From: Zetaproteobacteria bacterium CG_4_9_14_3_um_filter_49_83
GTDB taxonomy: Bacteria; Pseudomonadota; Zetaproteobacteria; Mariprofundales; Mariprofundaceae
Assembly (NCBI GenBank): GCA_002791545.1
Contig: PFXG01000011.1
Coordinates: forward strand, 58,412 to 122,411
Direction: 5' to 3'
DNA length: 64,000 nt
A program made the translations under genes and the position numbers. Positions within the stretch are counted from its first letter, which is position 1, and every line of letters starts with the position of its first letter. Shown here piece after piece: positions 9,053 to 17,879 of this stretch. Below the pieces are notes generated by a model. The model saw only the letters and a program-made list of their open reading frames with translations. It was not told the DNA's origin and searched no databases.

Positions 9053-10441
9053 TTAGTGATGACCACCCTCTTCGGCCAATTCTCTGGCAAACGTCGCCTT
9101 GTTTTTGGCAATGATCGCCAGCAGCACGGCGGAATAGACAAACGTAGACAGCAAAATCACCCCGATCACAATGGCCTTGAACATTTCCACATGCTCAAAC
9201 GAGGCGGGAATCATCATCAGCATCACCACCGATAAGCCGCCCTTGATGCCGGCAAAGGTCAGCACGCCCCACCAGCGGAAATTCACATTGGCCATTTTAT
9301 CCGTCTGATTGGTGATGATGGCGAACTTGGCCATCATCAGCGCCCGGATCACCGTTGTTGCCAGAAACATCATGATGATCTCATGTGAATATTTCAGCAG
9401 CAGTTGCAAATCAATGACTTCCGCCATCGCCACGAACAGCATCGTATTGGCGACAATGGCCAATAGCTGCACATCTTCCTTGGTGCGCATATGCCGCTCA
9501 CGCTCCTCGACGCTGGCTTTGATAGCGACAATGGCAGCCTGCACCAGCGAGCGTGAGGTGGTGGCCGAATCCGATTCGCGTCTCAATTCAGCTTCTTCCC
9601 GCTGCAACCGCTTTTCATCATCTTCGACGCTTTGACTGAGCACATGATGCACCGTCACCGTTGCCACAATGCAGGAAAGAATGCCGGAGAGATGCAAATG
9701 CGAGTGCCCGCCAAACAGGTTCAGGACCGTGTAGAAATGCTCGGACAATTCAAAAGCACCATAGCCGGTCAGGATTAGTACCAGCAGTTCAGCCGTGCGA
9801 TTTTCCGTCGTTTTCATACCGATCAGGCCAACGTAGCCGACCAGCACACCCAGCAGCGCTGAACCCAGCACCACCACCGCACTGATCTGGCTGACATAGC
9901 CAAGCGAAATCTCACCACCATCGAGCGCATACAGGCCGATGAACACAAACACGATCAATGCCGTCGCATCGTTAAACAGGCTTTCGCCCTCACAGAGAAT
10001 CTTCAGCCGGTGCGGCAGATCAAATTTGGAAAAGATACTGACCACCGAAACCGGGTCAGTCGCCAGCACCATGGCAAACATCAAAATAATCGCCGCTGTC
10101 GACAAATGATATTGGCCGAATAACCAGTCGCCGATGAGCAATGCCGCCGCCACCGACAACGCTACCGCCACCACCGCCAGATAAAACAGACTTAAACCGT
10201 GTTCTTTGAGATCATCGAGTTTCAACTCCAGTGAATCGGAAATCAGCAGAATCGGCAGCAACAATATCACCAGCGTCGCGAAATGTTCCGGGTCCCCGGT
10301 CAGTTGAAACCATTCACCCGCCAGCAGATGAAAGGCAAAACTCAGCGTAATCAGTCCGACCGGCGATGGGACCCCGACCTTATCCTCCAACTGCAAAGCC
10401 AGATAAAGAATCGCCGCAATCAGCAACACGGTAATAATCAT
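9053..10441 (-). CDS. CPA1-type cation:proton antiporter
   Basis: This 462-residue inner-membrane protein has about 12 membrane segments across residues 1-250 and 330-455. It has the CPA1/NhaP hallmarks ATDPVSVVSI and EGESLFNDATALIVF (the paired-residue ion-binding helices). A charged cytoplasmic insert at about 275-325 contains a coiled-coil-like stretch (DDEKRLQREEAELRRES). The start is set by GGAGG seven bases upstream of the ATG. It would exchange Na+ or K+ for H+; the ion cannot be told from sequence. The MazF remnant follows its stop codon directly. Confidence 0.88.
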   Translation of the reverse strand: MIITVLLIAAILYLALQLEDKVGVPSPVGLITLSFAFHLLAGEWFQLTGDPEHFATLVILLLPILLISDSLELKLDDLKEHGLSLFYLAVVAVALSVAAALLIGDWLFGQYHLSTAAIILMFAMVLATDPVSVVSIFSKFDLPHRLKILCEGESLFNDATALIVFVFIGLYALDGGEISLGYVSQISAVVVLGSALLGVLVGYVGLIGMKTTENRTAELLVLILTGYGAFELSEHFYTVLNLFGGHSHLHLSGILSCIVATVTVHHVLSQSVEDDEKRLQREEAELRRESDSATTSRSLVQAAIVAIKASVEERERHMRTKEDVQLLAIVANTMLFVAMAEVIDLQLLLKYSHEIIMMFLATTVIRALMMAKFAIITNQTDKMANVNFRWWGVLTFAGIKGGLSVVMLMMIPASFEHVEMFKAIVIGVILLSTFVYSAVLLAIIAKNKATFARELAEEGGHH

Positions 10442-10645
10442 GCAAATCCTCCAGAAAAGCCCATGTTGTTTGATTACACCACCGAAGCAAGCATTGAAAA
10501 TAAAATGTAGTCGGAAAAGCGAAGTGATATTCGTAACCCGACTGGTGGGTTAAGCGCATCGGTTGAAATGAGGAAGGTACACGACGAATCAATGGAACCC
10601 AATCGAGTCTGACCGTTGATATAATCCTTCAAAATAAAGCTTGGC

Positions 10646-11677
10646 TTATGGTTTGGTCTCTTTGCGCCGCAGAGCCAGCCAGCCAATGAGAATGAGCAGC
10701 GCTGCACCGCCTGCAATCAATACAGTAACCAAATTGGAGTCCTTTTTCTCCGCCTCAGCAGCTACAGGTTTGGGTGATTTGACTTCCGGTGCCGGATTCC
10801 TGGCCTGTTTGGGTGCTTCAACCACCGGCATAGAAGGTTCAACCTTGGGCACTTCTTTCACGACTTTTTCCAGAGCTGTATACGGCTCTGCAGCAAGTGC
10901 GGCCTTACTGACTTCTGCATACGGCTCAGCCTGTGCATAAGCATCCGCTATTGCAGCTTCGCGATCTCGCTTTCCGATGGCTGCCTCTGCCTGGCGCTTA
11001 TATTCAAGCAATTCTTCCATGCGTGGAGAGCCGGGAAAGCGCTCAATCATTTCATTCACGGTTTTCAGATAATTGTCGTAATCCTTCTGCTCCGCATAGT
11101 TGCCGAGAAGAAACTCATAGCTTTGCCACTCCTGATTCGGATGAATCACATTGCCTTGCTGTGTAAGCATGACCTTCTTTTTCATCGCCTTTTCTTTAAG
11201 GTCAGGGGATGCCAAAACATCCGTGCCTATGGCTGTTAACATGTAATGATCCAAGTGATCCGGAGCATCTGGATTGTCATCTAAATCAAGAGCCTTGCGA
11301 TAGTAGGATTGGTACTCCTTGATTAAGGCTTGGTTTTCAGGTGCATAACGATTGTATGCTTTCCCTTCTTTTTGCAAATCATCGTAGTAAAAACTTTGAG
11401 TTCTGCGTCCAAGCCACCCTCGAATATACCACAGGACTGGGTCAGCAGAATGACTGACCATAAATGAGTCAGACTCTGATATTCGTGTATTCATTAATAG
11501 ACGCACCTGAGGTGAAAAAGTCCGATAAGCAAAAGACATCGTTCCAGCTTCATCTACAGGTTTCTTAGACATCTCTGCCAACGCCTGTATTTTCCATTCC
11601 TGATAACTATCTTCAGCTAAGGCTTGTTGAAAGGGAATTAGCAAAAATGCAATTATTAATAAGTTGATCATTCTCAT
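10646..11677 (-). CDS. Signal-peptide, C-terminally anchored partner protein (copy B)
   Basis: I do not recognise a named family. The 343-residue protein starts with a signal peptide (MRMINLLIIAFLLIPFQQALA, cleavage near 21). A helical domain at about 25-245 includes a TPR-like stretch (YEFLLGNYAEQKDYDNYLK, EMIERFPGSPRMEELLEYK). An Ala/Pro/Lys-rich linker follows, then one membrane segment at about 315-335 ending in RRKETKP. The body should therefore be periplasmic and the tail cytoplasmic. The start overlaps the stop of the upstream metallopeptidase-domain gene (ATGA). Residues about 116-240 are almost identical to copy A, whereas residues 25-115 and the C-terminal linker differ strongly. 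Confidence 0.75.
   Translation of the reverse strand: MRMINLLIIAFLLIPFQQALAEDSYQEWKIQALAEMSKKPVDEAGTMSFAYRTFSPQVRLLMNTRISESDSFMVSHSADPVLWYIRGWLGRRTQSFYYDDLQKEGKAYNRYAPENQALIKEYQSYYRKALDLDDNPDAPDHLDHYMLTAIGTDVLASPDLKEKAMKKKVMLTQQGNVIHPNQEWQSYEFLLGNYAEQKDYDNYLKTVNEMIERFPGSPRMEELLEYKRQAEAAIGKRDREAAIADAYAQAEPYAEVSKAALAAEPYTALEKVVKEVPKVEPSMPVVEAPKQARNPAPEVKSPKPVAAEAEKKDSNLVTVLIAGGAALLILIGWLALRRKETKP
10958..11320. repeat. Near-identical block in partner gene copy B (matches 13196-13558)
   Basis: Across the first 330 or so positions only about half a dozen differences from the copy at 13196 are visible. Similarity falls abruptly on both sides. It covers the TPR-like middle of the two partner proteins. 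Confidence 0.85.
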
Positions 11678-12945
11678 CGGTGATTCCCCTTTGTTGGGTC
11701 ATCCTGCAAATGCAAATGTCCTGTTCGCTCATAACCATCAGCTATACCGGAGCCACTATTATCCAGGCCGTCAGCATCATCAATAAATCCGCTTCCATTC
11801 TTCACCGTGGCAATATCAATATCCTCCAACTGCCACATATCCCAATATGGTGCAGCAATCGAATTGTTTTCCATGGCATTCGTTACGATATGGAATACCA
11901 CACCACGATCAAAAGACGGGGTCGGGTTCGCAGATGTACCCAGTGACGGGACTCCCGTAGCCGCGATATCCAAAGCTCGACCCATCATATGCAGGCTTTT
12001 GGTTGCATTGCCATAATACTCCTGTCGCTCAGGATTACGATAGCTGCTGGACACCCGAATATCATCACCGGTCGGCATCGTCGTTGTGGAAGAGCTGTTC
12101 AACAATGTTATGGTTTTACTCGTGGCATTCCACGCCGTTTGAAAATCAGTCCACATCTGTTCCATTCCGTCCGATAGCAGATAGCTGTACTGGTATCCAT
12201 TGGTTCCTGTATCCACCCAGTCGCCATCAGGCATGTCTGACAAAGCTTTCAGTGCACTGCGGGCCGGCACAGTCACAACCCGATCAACGTCGCGACCACC
12301 CACAACTGCTGATTCAGGCGCTGACTGAATATGATTGATATACTCCTGCCTGAGAACATCAACCTCATCCATCTGAATGATCGCTTCAGGCAAAGTAACC
12401 GGCATAAACTGAAGGGGCCTGTAAAGCCTGGCTGTAACCTTGTATCCCAGCTGCGGGTTGTGCCGGCACACATTTTTGTGCCTGGTGCCGTTGGCATAAT
12501 CGATGACCTGTTGACCGTTAGCATCAAGTACAGGATTGCCATTCCGATCAGTACGCGGGAAGGGCTCGCTCTGCCTGTACGCGGATGGATAATGGGCCGG
12601 CGGATCGGGATCGAAGCTTATCGCTGTATATGTTGTCCGGTCTCCAACCCATGGGCTTTGAAATATTCCGGTGCCCTGAACAGCTTCCGCGTTAATTGTG
12701 TTCGGTGAAACACCGAGGTCGGATACCCTGTAGGTTACGCCTTTTACGCCCCCGTAGGCATAAGGCCTGTTGGTTGTGTTTGAAAAATAGGAAGGAAGAT
12801 CATCCGGATCGGTCGGCCCCCCCAGTGCCTCAATCTCCCAGACAAGTGTTTCTCCCGGCTCAAGCCGGCCATTATAGCTCACACTAATCTGGCCGTTTTC
12901 AGCAGGATTGCCGGATGATTCCGCTTTTCGAATCGCTCTTCTCAT
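11674..12945 (-). CDS. M15-type metallopeptidase-domain protein, short copy
   Basis: I start it at the ATG at 12945 (423 aa), preceded by GGAGAGGAG, and reject the longer frame that overlaps the upstream gene. No signal peptide is visible (MRRAIRKAESSGNPAENG). Residues 10-190 look like one or two Ig-like beta domains (LEPGETLVWEIEALGG). About 297-423 is an M15_3-like peptidase domain: SSYRNPERQEYYGNATKSLH, then the metal-ligand pattern SLHMMGRALDI and a late GHLHLQDD. Such domains cleave peptide bonds in peptidoglycan stems. It corresponds to only the C-terminal part of the long copy. It ends ATGA-coupled to partner B. Catalytic activity is inferred from retained H/D/H ligands. Confidence 0.72.
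   Translation of the reverse strand: MRRAIRKAESSGNPAENGQISVSYNGRLEPGETLVWEIEALGGPTDPDDLPSYFSNTTNRPYAYGGVKGVTYRVSDLGVSPNTINAEAVQGTGIFQSPWVGDRTTYTAISFDPDPPAHYPSAYRQSEPFPRTDRNGNPVLDANGQQVIDYANGTRHKNVCRHNPQLGYKVTARLYRPLQFMPVTLPEAIIQMDEVDVLRQEYINHIQSAPESAVVGGRDVDRVVTVPARSALKALSDMPDGDWVDTGTNGYQYSYLLSDGMEQMWTDFQTAWNATSKTITLLNSSSTTTMPTGDDIRVSSSYRNPERQEYYGNATKSLHMMGRALDIAATGVPSLGTSANPTPSFDRGVVFHIVTNAMENNSIAAPYWDMWQLEDIDIATVKNGSGFIDDADGLDNSGSGIADGYERTGHLHLQDDPTKGNHR
11811..12030. repeat. 220-bp block identical to 14052-14271
   Basis: Reading the two stretches side by side I see no difference over 220 bp. The flanking homologous segments align only loosely. The block encodes the peptidase core, including the SLHMMGRALDI metal site. 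Confidence 0.85.
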
Positions 12946-12973
12946 GATCTCCTCTCCCCCCGCCAGCACTTCT

Positions 12974-13915
12974 CTAATCCCTCTTCCTGCGCCTTGCCGC
13001 GAAAGCAGCTCCCACGGCAACCACTGCGATGCCGCCGCCAAGCAGCGCCCAAAGCAGTACAGACCTCTCCGCTTGTGGCTCGCCCTGTTCGGGCGGCTCC
13101 TCTGCCTTGCCTTTCAGCATTTCCGTTTGGCTTGCCCGCTGTTCATCCGGCTTGCTTGCGGATGTATCAACACCTTCCCCATCTTGCAGGACTGTTTCGC
13201 GATCTCGCTTTCCGATGGCTGCCTCTGCCTGGCGCTTATATTCAAGCAATTCTTCCATGCGTGGAGAGCCGGGAAAGCGCTCAATCATTTCATTCACGGT
13301 TTTCAGATAATTGTCGTAATCCTTCTGCTCGGCATAGTTGCCGAGAAGAAACTCATAGCTTTGCCACTCCTGATTCGGATGAATCACATTGCCTTGCTGT
13401 GTAAGCATGACCTTCTTTTTCATGGCCTTTTCTTTAATGTCAGGAGGTGCCAAAACATCCGTGCCTATGGCTGTTAACATGTAATGATCCAAGTGATCCG
13501 GAGCATCTGGATTGTCATCTAAATCTAGTGCTTTGCGATAGTAGGATTGGTACTCTTTAATAAGAATCTGATTCTGAGAATCTTCTACACGATAGGTTTT
13601 CCCTAACTCTTTCAGGTCATGCTGGTACTGACCTTGTAACATTTGCCCAAGGTTACCTAAAATCCAGAATAAAATAAGGTCATCACTACTCGTACCAGTG
13701 AATGCTTTTGCTTCTTGGTAACGAGTATCTAATAAATCCCTGACTTTTTGTGAATAATCCTTATACGCAAATGTTGTAGCGCCTCCCTCACCTATCGGAG
13801 CAGTTGAAAGTTCTGCAAGTGCCTGTTTTTTCCATTCCTGATAGCCATCATCAGCCAAGGCTTGCTGGAGAGGAATTATTAGAAGCGCTATTATTAATAA
13901 CTTGATCATTCTCAT
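12974..13915 (-). CDS. Signal-peptide, C-terminally anchored partner protein (copy A)
   Basis: This is a 313-residue paralogue of copy B, family not recognised. It has a signal peptide (MRMIKLLIIALLIIPLQQALA), then a variable helical region at about 25-115 (WKKQALAELSTAPIGEGGAT). The shared TPR-like middle spans about 116-240 and ends in AIGKRDRE. A short polar linker (EEPPEQGEPQAERS) leads to one membrane segment at about 288-306 followed by ARRRKRD. The predicted topology is periplasmic body and inner-membrane anchor. It is ATGA-coupled to the long metallopeptidase-domain gene upstream. Constant coupling of one partner to each peptidase gene implies that the pair works as a unit. Confidence 0.75.
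   Translation of the reverse strand: MRMIKLLIIALLIIPLQQALADDGYQEWKKQALAELSTAPIGEGGATTFAYKDYSQKVRDLLDTRYQEAKAFTGTSSDDLILFWILGNLGQMLQGQYQHDLKELGKTYRVEDSQNQILIKEYQSYYRKALDLDDNPDAPDHLDHYMLTAIGTDVLAPPDIKEKAMKKKVMLTQQGNVIHPNQEWQSYEFLLGNYAEQKDYDNYLKTVNEMIERFPGSPRMEELLEYKRQAEAAIGKRDRETVLQDGEGVDTSASKPDEQRASQTEMLKGKAEEPPEQGEPQAERSVLLWALLGGGIAVVAVGAAFAARRRKRD
13196..13558. repeat. Near-identical block in partner gene copy A (matches 10958-11320)
   Basis: This is the counterpart of the block in copy B, offset about 2.24 kb. Its edges are sharp at the AIGKRDRE end. Confidence 0.85.
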
Positions 13916-16857
13916 CGGTGATTCCCCAAAGTCGGGTCATCCTGCAAATGCAAATGCCCGGTTCGTTCATACCCATCTAATATGCCATTGTTGTTTCTAT
14001 CAGCTCCATCAATACGGCTATTGCTGAATCCACTACTATTTTTCACCGTAGCAATATCAATATCCTCCAACTGCCACATATCCCAATATGGTGCAGCAAT
14101 CGAATTGTTTTCCATGGCATTCGTTACGATATGGAATACCACACCACGATCAAAAGACGGGGTCGGGTTCGCAGATGTACCCAGTGACGGGACTCCCGTA
14201 GCCGCGATATCCAAAGCTCGACCCATCATATGCAGGCTTTTGGTTGCATTGCCATAATACTCCTGTCGCTCGGGGTTCCGATACGAACTGGACACCCGAA
14301 TTCCATCATCAGCAGGCAGTGATGTTGTGCCGGGTGGAACAGAGATTGTTAGTGGTGTCGTATACACATCATTCCATGCTGTTTGAAAATCAGCCCACAT
14401 CTTCTCTATGCCATCTGATAGCAGATATTGATATCTGTAGCCATTGGTTCCCGTATCTACCCAGTCACCTTCGGGCATATCAGCAAGTGCCTTCAAGGAG
14501 GATCGGGTTGGTACTTTCACAATACGCTGTACCCCTCGGCCACCAACGACAATTGATTCAGGTGCTGATTGAGTATGCGTTATGTATTCTTGTCTGAGCA
14601 TATCCTTATCATCCATTTTGGCTGTTGCAGTTAGCGTTTGCGGAGCCTTTCCGGGAACTGTGATCGTAGCGGTAATCGTGTAAGTAAGCCGAGGGTTTTT
14701 GCGATGTACATCGATGCCTCTTGTCCCGCTCCCTTTTACATATTTGGCAGGATTATGTGATGGTGGACATGGCCGAAAAGATACGGTTCTTGTTGATATC
14801 AAAGGTTGTTGACCACTCGACCATAGCTGAGCATCCGTGCCTCTTGTACATCGAGGATCGGCGACGGCTGGTAGTGGAAGTCTGGCATCGGTCGCACCGT
14901 ATTTCACGCTATAGATACCGCCATAAGTAAGCGGGGTAGCACTGGAGACAGCCTGAATTTTCCATACTATATTTGCATGTTCCTCATCCGGTATTTTACC
15001 GACAATCCTTGCCTTGATCGGTGCACTTGTTAACAAAGCTCTACCACTGGTTTGCAATACACCATTGATACCATATTTATTTGCCGGATCGTATACTATG
15101 AATGATTTCTTTTCCCGACTTTCCAAATCATCGGATGAGATCAGTTTTATATCAGTCAAAACCTGTGACCACAGAACATTTTCCGGGTCATCCGTCTGGA
15201 ACAAACTCAGCATTACGAAGTCATTCGGACTTAACGCGGAAAGATCGGATACCGTTGTAATACCAAGTTGATCAATGCTGACAGATGCAGCCAACGACCC
15301 ATACTGATCGTACACTTGCAATTCAAAATTACGCTCCGGCGTGCCGAATCTATCAATAGGAAACATACGATAACTTAACAGGTCATAAGGGTCAGGTGCC
15401 GGCCCGACTAACAACTGTGAACCATTCAGATAAGCCAGATCATATGGCGATGTTGTCAGATCAACCACTTGAATATCAGGTCCCCACTTAGGGTTGGCTG
15501 TTGGATTGAGTGGCTTGATATTCTTCGGGTCAAACTCATGTATGGAAAACTGCGCTTCAGGACGATACGTGCGCCGGTAGACAGGTAAATATTCATCACC
15601 TTTGTCCAGAGCAATCAATGACCTCTTCAAGGTGTCGCTTTGGATAATATCGGCAACCGGAACAAGCAGAGGAACAGGAAATTTAGGCAGATACTTTAAA
15701 ATGCCCGGCCTGTCAGAGTCCGTCGAAAAATCAGGATTACGGGGATCACCATACACATGCACATAATAATGTTGCCTGCTCTGTGGGTCGAATTTCGGCG
15801 TTTTGAGAACCTGAATTCTCCTCCCCGGCATGATTTCAAAGTGATGAACCTCGGCCCCACTTTCGGCAAGTACGGGCCCGGTTACAACCTTGGTGATACG
15901 ACCAACGTAGCCGGTCGGCAACTTGGCAGGCAACAGATGACCGGTATGATCCTTCCAGTCTGTCACGATAATGACTCTATTGTCGCTCGTCAGACCGGAA
16001 CCCTCAAAGCCGATCACGCTTTCTTCAACCTGATGTAACGTGTCTGCCCGAATGAAAGGATCAAACTCACGCGTGATATCAACCTGAAGATTCGGCGGAC
16101 GCATCAAGGCAGGGTCATCAGACCCATCCACCTCTATCGTGACACCATCCGCTGCGGGAATCGCCTGAATGTTTCGCAGTGCAATATAGCCTGTCTTGCG
16201 ATTAATCATCACCACTTGCAGGTGCTCACCATACTGCACGCCTGATTCCCTGCCCTTGCCATGCTGATGCGAACCAAGTTGATCAAACGCATGAATCATC
16301 ATTGAATATGTTAAGCGGGGCTTTCCCTTATCAATATCCACATATATGCCCTTGCCGCCAGCGATGCGATTAGGGGTACGATCACCAAGCAACTCGCCGA
16401 TCAGTTCACCTGTGTTTTCTCGGAATACGTAAACATCTGTCCTTTTCAAATCGGCTTCCGATATCTTCTCCAGCAGGGCCCTCGAATCAAATTCGTTGCT
16501 GCCTGTCGTCGGTTGCTGATAGTCGGTCTTCCCGTTACCTACATCCGGTTGCGGCGAATAATCGTACTCACTCTCAGAATGCTGCTCATTGGACATCTTC
16601 ACAAATCCACGAACAATAAACATCGAAACCGGAATATCACGTTTCAGATTTGCCTGCTGTGCCTTCATCAGATTATTCCGTTCAATTTCCGACACACCCA
16701 AACCTGTATTCTGTCCACCGGATGTATTCATTCGAATCGTCAGTTCTGCTTCACCATAGCAAGCCGCATAAGAAGGCACTGGTGCATAAACAGGTATATA
16801 TTGCGCACGCATGTGGCGAACCGGATCTGCATTGAGATAGGGGATATCGGCTGTCAC
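13912..16857 (-). CDS. Large M15-type metallopeptidase-domain protein, main part of frameshifted gene
   Basis: The frame is 981 codons counted from a GTG that overlaps the upstream TGA. It contains a long beta-rich, Ig-like region (about 50-800) and a C-terminal M15_3-like domain at about 850-981. Candidate metal ligands are His876 and Asp883 in SLHMMGRALDI and His968/His970 in GHLHLQDD. Just before His968 lies a DxNNNGxxDGxE stretch resembling a calcium loop. The frame stays open upstream of the GTG and reads APCPGFTYTWDYWVTADIPY. This looks like the natural continuation of the preceding gene rather than a real start. I therefore read this and the next feature as one secreted protein of about 1,250 residues split by a frameshift. 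Function is unknown; cell-wall peptidase activity is inference. Confidence 0.7.
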   Translation of the reverse strand: MTADIPYLNADPVRHMRAQYIPVYAPVPSYAACYGEAELTIRMNTSGGQNTGLGVSEIERNNLMKAQQANLKRDIPVSMFIVRGFVKMSNEQHSESEYDYSPQPDVGNGKTDYQQPTTGSNEFDSRALLEKISEADLKRTDVYVFRENTGELIGELLGDRTPNRIAGGKGIYVDIDKGKPRLTYSMMIHAFDQLGSHQHGKGRESGVQYGEHLQVVMINRKTGYIALRNIQAIPAADGVTIEVDGSDDPALMRPPNLQVDITREFDPFIRADTLHQVEESVIGFEGSGLTSDNRVIIVTDWKDHTGHLLPAKLPTGYVGRITKVVTGPVLAESGAEVHHFEIMPGRRIQVLKTPKFDPQSRQHYYVHVYGDPRNPDFSTDSDRPGILKYLPKFPVPLLVPVADIIQSDTLKRSLIALDKGDEYLPVYRRTYRPEAQFSIHEFDPKNIKPLNPTANPKWGPDIQVVDLTTSPYDLAYLNGSQLLVGPAPDPYDLLSYRMFPIDRFGTPERNFELQVYDQYGSLAASVSIDQLGITTVSDLSALSPNDFVMLSLFQTDDPENVLWSQVLTDIKLISSDDLESREKKSFIVYDPANKYGINGVLQTSGRALLTSAPIKARIVGKIPDEEHANIVWKIQAVSSATPLTYGGIYSVKYGATDARLPLPAVADPRCTRGTDAQLWSSGQQPLISTRTVSFRPCPPSHNPAKYVKGSGTRGIDVHRKNPRLTYTITATITVPGKAPQTLTATAKMDDKDMLRQEYITHTQSAPESIVVGGRGVQRIVKVPTRSSLKALADMPEGDWVDTGTNGYRYQYLLSDGIEKMWADFQTAWNDVYTTPLTISVPPGTTSLPADDGIRVSSSYRNPERQEYYGNATKSLHMMGRALDIAATGVPSLGTSANPTPSFDRGVVFHIVTNAMENNSIAAPYWDMWQLEDIDIATVKNSSGFSNSRIDGADRNNNGILDGYERTGHLHLQDDPTLGNHR
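14052..14271. repeat. 220-bp block identical to 11811-12030
   Basis: This is the long-copy counterpart of the catalytic-core block, offset 2,241 bp from the short-copy one. Confidence 0.85.
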
Positions 16858-17684
16858 CCAATAGTCCCAGGTATAAGTAAAACCAGGGCAGGGGGCAGTA
16901 TTAAAGACATCGAATACCTGCCTCTCTGATCCGTTACCGCATTACCTCCCCAAAATGGCGCACTCACTTTCACACCTTCCATCGGCCCAAGTGCTTCCTC
17001 ATCTTCTGAAAGCATGACATCCCCATACTCTGATAATGGAACATCTCCGTCCGGCAAGACCTTGTACGACGTCAAATAGCCTATCGGGCTGTCATATTGA
17101 CCAAGAATGTCCCCTTTTTCACTGATAATCAGAGACTCCGTACCTGAAGAAAGACTGGTGGTCGCTGCCATTTTGCTGATTTGATACTCCGCAACAATTG
17201 GCGATACCCACGATGCAGATAGCTCCTTACTATCTTTGATCACTACCGAGTTGCTGGATACCTTGAGCTTCACTATTTGAACCGCATCTCCTGACGGTGT
17301 CACAAATGACATGCTTTCGTATTCAGACCTGCTGATCAGCCGCCTTCCATTTTTAGCTTCCGAAGACATACTGGCCTTGATACTCTCAAAGGCCGGGGCA
17401 GAGAGAATAAATGCATTCTCATATGTACCTGTCGCAACAGATACAAGCTCCTGCACAACGCCTTGATCATTATATTTTGCGAACGTCGGTTTATTGGTAG
17501 CCTTATCCAGAATATGAACGCGCCGATAAACCCTGCCATGAACATTGTAGATAACCGACTGATCCACACCCGGTGCTAGAGCCTGCACTGACGGGATGAC
17601 GCCATCATCCGTCAGTGTGAACCCGACACTGGCAAGCATGCCGAGGACAATCAATAAACATATGCGTTTCAGAATCCTCTTCAA
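16854..17684 (-). CDS. N-terminal segment of the frameshifted secreted metallopeptidase-domain protein
   Basis: This 276-codon frame begins at a TTG with GGGGAGGG five bases upstream. Residues 1-37 form a signal peptide (KRILKRICLLIVLGML, cleavage probably after VQALA). The mature part is beta-rich with no family I recognise, ending VTDQRGRYSM. After that the frame gives an implausibly hydrophobic tail (LPPALVLLIPG). One extra C in the C5 run (16895-16891 on the minus strand) would instead give LPPCPGFTYTWDYW and join directly to the next frame. A real one-base deletion or a sequencing error both fit. The gene lies about 220 bp downstream of the IS110 remnant. Confidence 0.65.
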   Translation of the reverse strand: MKRILKRICLLIVLGMLASVGFTLTDDGVIPSVQALAPGVDQSVIYNVHGRVYRRVHILDKATNKPTFAKYNDQGVVQELVSVATGTYENAFILSAPAFESIKASMSSEAKNGRRLISRSEYESMSFVTPSGDAVQIVKLKVSSNSVVIKDSKELSASWVSPIVAEYQISKMAATTSLSSGTESLIISEKGDILGQYDSPIGYLTSYKVLPDGDVPLSEYGDVMLSEDEEALGPMEGVKVSAPFWGGNAVTDQRGRYSMSLILPPALVLLIPGTIG

Positions 17685-17879
17685 TATTACCCTCCCCTAC
17701 AACCAGCTTCTGCATCTCTCAATTTGAACCAACAGTTACAAGTTTCGCACCCTTACAGAAAAAAAGAATAAGAACATCCACCACATAGATGAAAATGCAA
17801 AAAAAATAGAAAATAATTCACCCACACAACTGGACTCTGAATTACATTAACTTCAGCGATCTCTAGCGCCCAACCTGTG

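Noticed and set aside
10520..10600. Short hairpin (AACCC...GGGTT) before the partner-B gene end as a terminator or repeat
   Set aside because: Only a 5-bp stem, no T-run, and no second copy in the window.
16891..16895. Phase-variable homopolymer
   Set aside because: Five C residues is too short for typical slipped-strand phase variation. A fixed deletion or sequencing error is more likely.
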